Shown: one piece after another, positions 56,691-64,000 of the stretch
How positions within the stretch are numbered: the stretch's first letter is position 1
How the letters are laid out: each line of letters starts with the position of its first letter
From: Piscinibacter lacus
Lineage (GTDB): Bacteria > Pseudomonadota > Gammaproteobacteria > Burkholderiales > Burkholderiaceae_C
Assembly (NCBI RefSeq): GCF_016735685.1
Contig: NZ_JAERRA010000001.1
Span: 2,108,001 to 2,172,000 of the forward strand
Reading direction: 5' to 3'
DNA: 64,000 nucleotides
Position numbers and translations under genes: made by a program
The notes under the pieces: model-generated
Database searches by the model: none
Told to the model about the DNA's origin: nothing
The model's input: only the letters and a program-made list of their open reading frames with translations

Positions 56691-56786
56691 GAATTCAAAG
56701 CGGCAAATCGCAACATATTTGCCCTTTTGTTTTGCTGTAGGAATTTTTCGACAAGCCGCGCCGCAGGCTGAGTCCCGGCCTACACT

Positions 56787-57037
56787 GGACGCGTCAGGAG
56801 AGAGCAGCCCGGGCACGCATCCGGGCTTGCCGCCGAAGGCGCCGCGCGCAAGCGCTGAACGCTCAGGCCCAAGGACTGGCAAACGTGTCCGCCGGGGTCC
56901 GACACCCTCGGCGGAGACGAGAACCTCACTGGAGAGCGGTCGCGGCATCCCGATGCCGGCGGCCCACCGAAGGGGCAAGTGGCCGGGGCGCAAGCGCCGG
57001 TTGCCAATCTCTCAGGTCCATGGACAGCGAGGGCAGT
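56787..57037 (+). promoter_or_regulatory. tandem glycine riboswitch upstream of gcvT
   Basis: This has two glycine aptamers in series. Aptamer 1 runs 56787-56890: P1 is GGACGCGT/ACGTGTCC, and its conserved core reads AGGAGAGAGC, CGCCGAAGGCGC and CTCAGGCCCAAGGACTG. Aptamer 2 runs about 56924-57037: CACTGGAGAGCGG, CACCGAAGGGGCAAG and TCTCTCAGGTCCATGGACAG. In known glycine riboswitches, glycine binding turns on gcvTHP. The linker (56888-56915) folds into a 10-bp hairpin that uses TCC of the P1 3' strand, so the two may be mutually exclusive. Confidence 0.95.
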
Positions 57038-57121
57038 GATCGATCCACCGCGCAAGCGGCGGGTCGTCCGTCATCGTTCTTCCCCATCGGGAAGGGCCCG
57101 CCCCGTCGCCACCGTCCGTCC

Positions 57122-58324
57122 ATGACCGCCGCCTCCGACTCCGCACCCGCCCCCGCCACCCCGTCCCCCGTCGAGCCGCAGCGCACCCCGCTGCATGGGC
57201 TGCACCAGCGCCTGGGCGGCAAGATCGTGCCCTTCGCCGGCTGGGCCCTGCCGGTGAGCTACCCCCAGGGCCAGGTTGCCGAGCACCGCCATGCGCGCAC
57301 GGCGGCCGCGCTCTTCGATGTCTCGCACATGGGCCAGGTGCGGCTGGATGGCCCTGGCTTCAAGGCCATCGCCACCGCGCTGGAGGCCCTGCTGCCGGCC
57401 GATGTGCTGGGCCTGGCGGTCGGCAAGCAGCGCTACAGCCAGTTCACCACCGCCGAGGCCGGCGTGGTCGACGACCTGATGATCGCCCGGCCGCCCGAAG
57501 GCGCGCTGGGCGGCGTGCTCGGCTCGGTCTTCCTGGTGGTCAATGCCAGCAATGCCGACACCGACCTGGCCCTGCTGCGCGCCGGCCTGCCCGCCGGCAT
57601 CACCGCCACCCGCCTGCACGACCGCGCCCTGCTGGCCCTTCAGGGCCCGGAGGCGGTCGCGGCACTGGCCCGCGTCGCACCCGGCGCGGCCGACACGCTG
57701 AATGCCCTGCGCTTCATGGAAGGCGCGGGGGTGGAGCTGGCCGGCGCAGCCTGCTGGGTGGTGCGCTCGGGCTACACCGGCGAGGACGGGGTCGAGATCT
57801 CGGTGCCCGCCGACCAGGCCGTAGCCCTGGCCGAAGCCCTGCTGGCCGATGCCGCGGTGCAGCCCGCCGGCCTGGGCGCGCGCGACACGCTGCGGCTGGA
57901 GGCCGGCCTCTGCCTGCACGGCCATGAGCTGGATGTCTCCATCACCCCGATCGAGGCCGGCCTGGCTTGGTCCATCCCCAAGGTCCGCCGCGCCGGCGGC
58001 GCACGGGCCGGCGGCTACCCCGGCGCGGCCGTGGTCGAGGCGCAGTTGCGCGAGGGCCCGGCGCGCCGCCGCGTCGGCCTGCTGGCCCAGGAGCGCGTGC
58101 CGGTGCGCGACGGCGCCGCGCTGCACGACGCCGCCGGCCGCCCGGTCGGCCGCGTCTGCAGCGGCACCCTGAGCCCGGGCGTGGCCCAGCCGATCGCGAT
58201 GGCCTATGTCGAGGCCGCCTGCGCCGCCGAGGGCAGCACCCTCTTCGCCCAGGTGCGCGGCCGTGGCGTGCCGGTGACGGTCAGCGCCCTGCCCTTCGTG
58301 CCGCACCGTTATCGTCGCGCCTGA
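57122..58324 (+). CDS. gcvT: glycine cleavage system T protein (aminomethyltransferase)
   Basis: GcvT moves the methylene from the lipoyl aminomethyl group of GcvH to tetrahydrofolate, releasing ammonia. The 400-residue protein has an N-terminal TPLHGLHQRLGGKIVPFAGW, the folate/catalytic FDVSHMGQV, the YTGEDGVEIS segment, and the C-terminal beta domain with GRVCSGTLSPGVAQPIAMAY. The first 20 residues are low-complexity. It follows the riboswitch by about 85 bp and leads gcvT-gcvH-gcvP-sdaA. Confidence 0.96.
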   Translation: MTAASDSAPAPATPSPVEPQRTPLHGLHQRLGGKIVPFAGWALPVSYPQGQVAEHRHARTAAALFDVSHMGQVRLDGPGFKAIATALEALLPADVLGLAVGKQRYSQFTTAEAGVVDDLMIARPPEGALGGVLGSVFLVVNASNADTDLALLRAGLPAGITATRLHDRALLALQGPEAVAALARVAPGAADTLNALRFMEGAGVELAGAACWVVRSGYTGEDGVEISVPADQAVALAEALLADAAVQPAGLGARDTLRLEAGLCLHGHELDVSITPIEAGLAWSIPKVRRAGGARAGGYPGAAVVEAQLREGPARRRVGLLAQERVPVRDGAALHDAAGRPVGRVCSGTLSPGVAQPIAMAYVEAACAAEGSTLFAQVRGRGVPVTVSALPFVPHRYRRA

Positions 58325-58401
58325 CCGCTTGGCCGCGGTCGCATGGCGTCCGACAGATCGCCCCGTTTCTCTCCCCCTATCTCTTCCTCAGGAAACCCAC
58401 C

Positions 58402-58773
58402 ATGAGCCGCAAGTTCACCGCCGAACACGAGTGGATCGAGCCCACCGATGCGAACACCGCCACCGTCGGCATCACCGTCCATGCGCAAGATGCGCTGGGC
58501 GATGTCGTCTATGTGGACCTGCCCGAAGTCGGCTCGCACCACGACCAGGGCGCCGTCGCCGGCGTGGTCGAGTCGGTCAAGGCCGCCGCCGACCTCTACA
58601 TGCCGGTGAGCGGCACGGTCATCGAGGTGAACGAGGCGCTGCGCGCGGACCCGGCCCTGGCCAACCGCGATCCGCTGGCCGAGGGCTGGTTCTTCAAGGT
58701 GAAGCTGGACGACGCCAGCCAGCTCGATGCGCTGATGGACGCCACCGCCTACGAGGCGCTGACCGCCAAGTAA
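58402..58773 (+). CDS. gcvH: glycine cleavage system H protein
   Basis: This small lipoyl carrier shuttles the aminomethyl group between GcvP and GcvT. The 123-residue protein has [26 protein letters not shown], and the lipoyl-lysine Lys60 in [14 protein letters not shown], then [20 protein letters not shown] precedes the ATG. It is 77 bp after gcvT and 112 bp before gcvP. Confidence 0.97.
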   Translation: MSRKFTAEHEWIEPTDANTATVGITVHAQDALGDVVYVDLPEVGSHHDQGAVAGVVESVKAAADLYMPVSGTVIEVNEALRADPALANRDPLAEGWFFKVKLDDASQLDALMDATAYEALTAK

Positions 58774-58885
58774 GCCGCCCCACCGCGGCGACGGGCCTGC
58801 CACCCCGTCGCCGGCGCCGCTGCGGCGCCCGCCCTTTTCCAGCGATCTGTCGATCCCCCTCCCCGCCCTCTTGCAGGAGACCGCC

Positions 58886-61789
<2,904 letters not shown>

Positions 61790-61937
61790 GCGGCCCGGGG
61801 CAGGGGCCGGGCCGGGGCGCCGAGGGTCTGCACTCCGGCCGCCTGGCCGTGCAACCCTTGGGCCCGTCCGGGCCCGAAGCTTGCGCGGGGGTGGACACTC
61901 TGCCCTGCCTCGTCGCGCGTCGCGCCCCTCCCACGCC

Positions 61938-63458
61938 ATGAGCCTCTCCGTCTTCGACCTCTTCAAGATCGGCCTCGGCCCGTCGAGCTCGCACACCGTG
62001 GGGCCGATGGTGGCCGCGCGGCGTTTCACCGAACGGCTTGATGCGGCCGGCCTGCTGGGCGCCACGGCGCGGCTGCGCGTCACCCTGCACGGTTCGCTGG
62101 CCCTGACCGGCCGTGGCCACGGCAGCGACGGCGCGGTGCTGCTGGGCCTGGTCGGCGAGACGCCGGAGGGCGTGGACGTGGACGGCGTGCCGGCGCGGCT
62201 GGCCGCCATGCGGGCCGAGCGCTGCATCGGCCTGCTGGGCGGCCGGCACGCCATCGCCTTCGACGAGTCGCAGGACCTGTGCTGGGCCGGCGAGCGGCCG
62301 CTGCCCCACCATCCCAACGGCCTGCGCTTCGAGGCCTTCGCCGCCGATGGCCGTCTGCTGGCGCAGTGGGCGGCCTATTCGGTGGGCGGCGGCTTCGTCG
62401 TCGACGAGGCCGAGGCCGCCGCCCGCGATGCCGCGGCCTTCGACGCCCCGCCTGCCGGCCCCGCCCTGCCCCGCATCTGGCGCGATGCCGCCGAGCTGCT
62501 GGCCTGCTGCGCGGCGCACGGCGGCGGCATGGCCGCGCAGCAGCGCGCGAACGAGCGCGCCTGGCTGCGCCAGAGCCCCGAGGCCACGCGCTGGGCCCGT
62601 GCTGAAGACGCGGCCCTGGATGCCGAGATCGACCAGCGCCTGCTGCGCCTGTGGAATGCCATGGCGGCCTGCGTGGCGCGCGGCCTGAAGCGCGAGGGCG
62701 AGCTGCCCGGTGGCTTCCGCGTGCCGCGGCGCGCGGCGCGGCTGCTCCGCGCGCTGGACCCGCAGGCCGCCGCTGCCCTGCAGATTCGGCCCGAAGGCGA
62801 GGCTTCGCAGCCGCCCGCCCCACCGGCAAGCTGGACCCGCGCCGACGACCCGCTGCAAGTGCTGGACTGGGTCAACCTCTGGGCCCTGGCCGTGAACGAG
62901 GAAAACGCCGCCGGCGGCCGGGTGGTGACCGCGCCCACCAACGGCGCCGCCGGCATCGTGCCGGCGGTGGGCCACTACCTGGCGCGCTTCGTGCCGCATG
63001 CGGACGACGCCGCCCGCCGCCGCGCCCTGATCGACTACCTGCTGACGGCCGGCGCCATCGGCGGGCTCTACAAGCGCAATGCCTCGATCAGCGGGGCGGA
63101 GGTAGGTTGCCAGGGCGAAGTCGGCGTGGCCTGCTCAATGGCCGCCGCGGGCCTGTGCGCCGCCCTGGGCGGCACGCCGGAGCAGGTGGAGAACGCCGCC
63201 GAGATCGGCATGGAACACCACCTGGGCCTGACCTGCGACCCGGTCGGCGGCCTGGTGCAGATCCCCTGCATCGAGCGCAATGCCATCGCCTCCGTCAAGG
63301 CCCTGAACGCCGCCCGCATGGCCCTGCGCGGCGACGGCCGCCACCATGTCAGCCTGGACCAGGTGATCCGCACCATGCGCGAGACCGGCGCCGACATGCA
63401 GACCCGCTACAAGGAAACCTCGCTGGGCGGACTGGCCGTGCACATCGTGGCTTGCTGA
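61938..63458 (+). CDS. sdaA: L-serine ammonia-lyase, iron-sulfur type
   Basis: This enzyme deaminates serine to pyruvate with a 4Fe-4S cluster. The 506-residue protein has the N-terminal [17 protein letters not shown], the [14 protein letters not shown] segment, [17 protein letters not shown] and [16 protein letters not shown] with the cluster cysteines. It is about 45 residues longer than usual because of an Ala/Arg-rich middle region near residues 170-300. It follows gcvP by 148 bp, linking glycine breakdown to pyruvate through serine. Confidence 0.95.
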   Translation: MSLSVFDLFKIGLGPSSSHTVGPMVAARRFTERLDAAGLLGATARLRVTLHGSLALTGRGHGSDGAVLLGLVGETPEGVDVDGVPARLAAMRAERCIGLLGGRHAIAFDESQDLCWAGERPLPHHPNGLRFEAFAADGRLLAQWAAYSVGGGFVVDEAEAAARDAAAFDAPPAGPALPRIWRDAAELLACCAAHGGGMAAQQRANERAWLRQSPEATRWARAEDAALDAEIDQRLLRLWNAMAACVARGLKREGELPGGFRVPRRAARLLRALDPQAAAALQIRPEGEASQPPAPPASWTRADDPLQVLDWVNLWALAVNEENAAGGRVVTAPTNGAAGIVPAVGHYLARFVPHADDAARRRALIDYLLTAGAIGGLYKRNASISGAEVGCQGEVGVACSMAAAGLCAALGGTPEQVENAAEIGMEHHLGLTCDPVGGLVQIPCIERNAIASVKALNAARMALRGDGRHHVSLDQVIRTMRETGADMQTRYKETSLGGLAVHIVAC

Positions 63459-63570
63459 GCCGACGGGAGAAGTCCCGCCCCCTCGCTTGGGGGGGAAGCC
63501 AGCCTGCGGGCAGGGGCAGGGGCAGGGGCGTTAACCTCGCCCGGGTCTGACCCGCGTGGAGGCCCCCACC

Positions 63571-64000
63571 ATGATCAAGTCTTGGAAACTCGCGTTGCGC
63601 GCATTGGCCCTTGGATTTCTGCTCCATCTCGGGCTGGGCTCTTCAGCCTTGGCCCAGGGGATGGCCGAGGAGAATAATCCCAGCCAGTTCTGCCTTGATT
63701 CCTCGGTGATTGCCTGCTTCGACGAATGCAATGACCCGAACAATTTCCAAGAATGCATCATTGGTTGTGCAACGGGCGCCAATCTAAACCCGCAAAACTG
63801 CCTAGACCAGTGCTTCAATGATCCCGTCTGCCTGGATCGCTGCCAATTCACGATTCGGACCACGAGAAGCTGCGGTGGCCCGTCGGACAAACTGCGGGTG
63901 ACGGCGGGCACCCCCACCTACAACCGCACGGCCCGGATTTGGCAGCAAACGGTTCGGGTGACGAACAAGACCCTGGCAGAAGACGTGGACCAGATCGCCA
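63571..64000 (+). CDS. secreted cysteine-rich protein (C-terminus cut by window edge)
   Basis: The first 143 residues of an exported protein are visible. Residues 1-29 are a signal peptide ending SSALAQ. The mature start (about residues 40-100) has ten cysteines, including four CX3C pairs: ACFDEC, ECIIGC, NCLDQC and VCLDRC. This recalls disulfide-stapled helical hairpins. The last residues (RIWQQTVRVTNKT) look like the start of a beta-sandwich repeat domain. Codon use (CTA, AGA, TTG, AAT) and lower GC differ from neighbours, suggesting a variable or acquired gene. Function unknown. Confidence 0.75.
   Translation, partial: MIKSWKLALRALALGFLLHLGLGSSALAQGMAEENNPSQFCLDSSVIACFDECNDPNNFQECIIGCATGANLNPQNCLDQCFNDPVCLDRCQFTIRTTRSCGGPSDKLRVTAGTPTYNRTARIWQQTVRVTNKTLAEDVDQIA

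Noticed and set aside
63459..63570. Attachment site or insertion junction before the cysteine-rich gene
   Set aside because: The gap has only a short GGGGCA tandem repeat (about 63514-63530) and weak hairpins. No integrase, tRNA or target duplication is seen.

Overview
This 64 kb window has very high GC and reads as a chromosomal segment of a betaproteobacterium. It most likely belongs to the Burkholderiales, in the Rubrivivax/Leptothrix/Sphaerotilus neighbourhood. That placement is an inference from family content and gene order: the rpsF-priB-rpsR-rplI operon, the smc-zipA-ligA order, a phasin, a PEP-CTERM protein, PEP synthase with its divergent regulator, and a tandem glycine riboswitch ahead of gcvTHP. 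I see no rRNA, tRNA, IS element, prophage or CRISPR array. Nearly all of the window is core metabolism and information processing.

Layout, left to right. 1-3.8 kb (minus): a truncated lipoprotein hydrolase, dnaB, and the S6-PriB-S18-L9 operon. 3.8-10.9 kb: a two-subunit sodium/solute symporter with an unusual coiled-coil insert and an EF-hand-like loop, a TPR protein with a small membrane protein, then ppsA divergent from its regulator ppsR. 10.9-18.4 kb: a small exported protein, rmuC, cytochrome b561, a 2-hydroxyacid dehydrogenase, an orphan LutC, a histone-deacetylase-like hydrolase divergent from a phasin, and a patatin lipoprotein. 18.5-24.9 kb (plus): a sulfur assimilation run (TauE/SafE permease, sulfite reductase, DUF934, APS reductase, uroporphyrinogen methyltransferase, ferredoxin, ferredoxin-NADP reductase). 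24.98-25.39 kb: a convergent gap with two large structured palindromes that share a core. 25.4-28.5 kb (minus): branched-chain amino acid binding protein, holC, pepA. 28.6-33.4 kb (plus): lptF-lptG-cbiX-cysB and a methionine-type aminotransferase. 33.4-41.1 kb: mixed short units (FimV-like, enoyl-CoA hydratase, GST, an ABC ATPase, two tandem GDSL esterases, peptide deformylase, a K+ channel with a zinc ribbon, a PEP-CTERM protein). 41.3-48.4 kb (minus): smc-zipA-ligA. 48.6-56.7 kb (plus): queF, dapC-dapD-pilU-dapE-prmB and an ABC-F protein. 56.8-63.5 kb (plus): glycine riboswitch, gcvT-gcvH-gcvP, sdaA. The right edge cuts a secreted cysteine-rich protein.

Several groups appear to work together. 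The sulfur run joins APS reduction, sulfite reduction and siroheme methylation, with a ferredoxin/FNR pair close by that could supply electrons. A CbiX/SirB-type chelatase and a CysB-type regulator 8 kb downstream could complete and control it. The glycine cluster senses glycine, cleaves it to a one-carbon unit, and (through serine, by SdaA) can send carbon to pyruvate. The dap genes give meso-diaminopimelate and lysine.

The most unusual feature is the pair of elements at 25011-25100 and 25184-25281. Each has an exactly 44-nt core with identical flanks (AGGTCAAGGAGGAGG and GGGGGACACG). In each, the core is enclosed by a perfect 23-27 bp stem, and the stem sequences differ between the copies. 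The inner hairpin has a compensatory G/C insertion. This points to a structured RNA or a small palindrome-associated element that I do not recognise.
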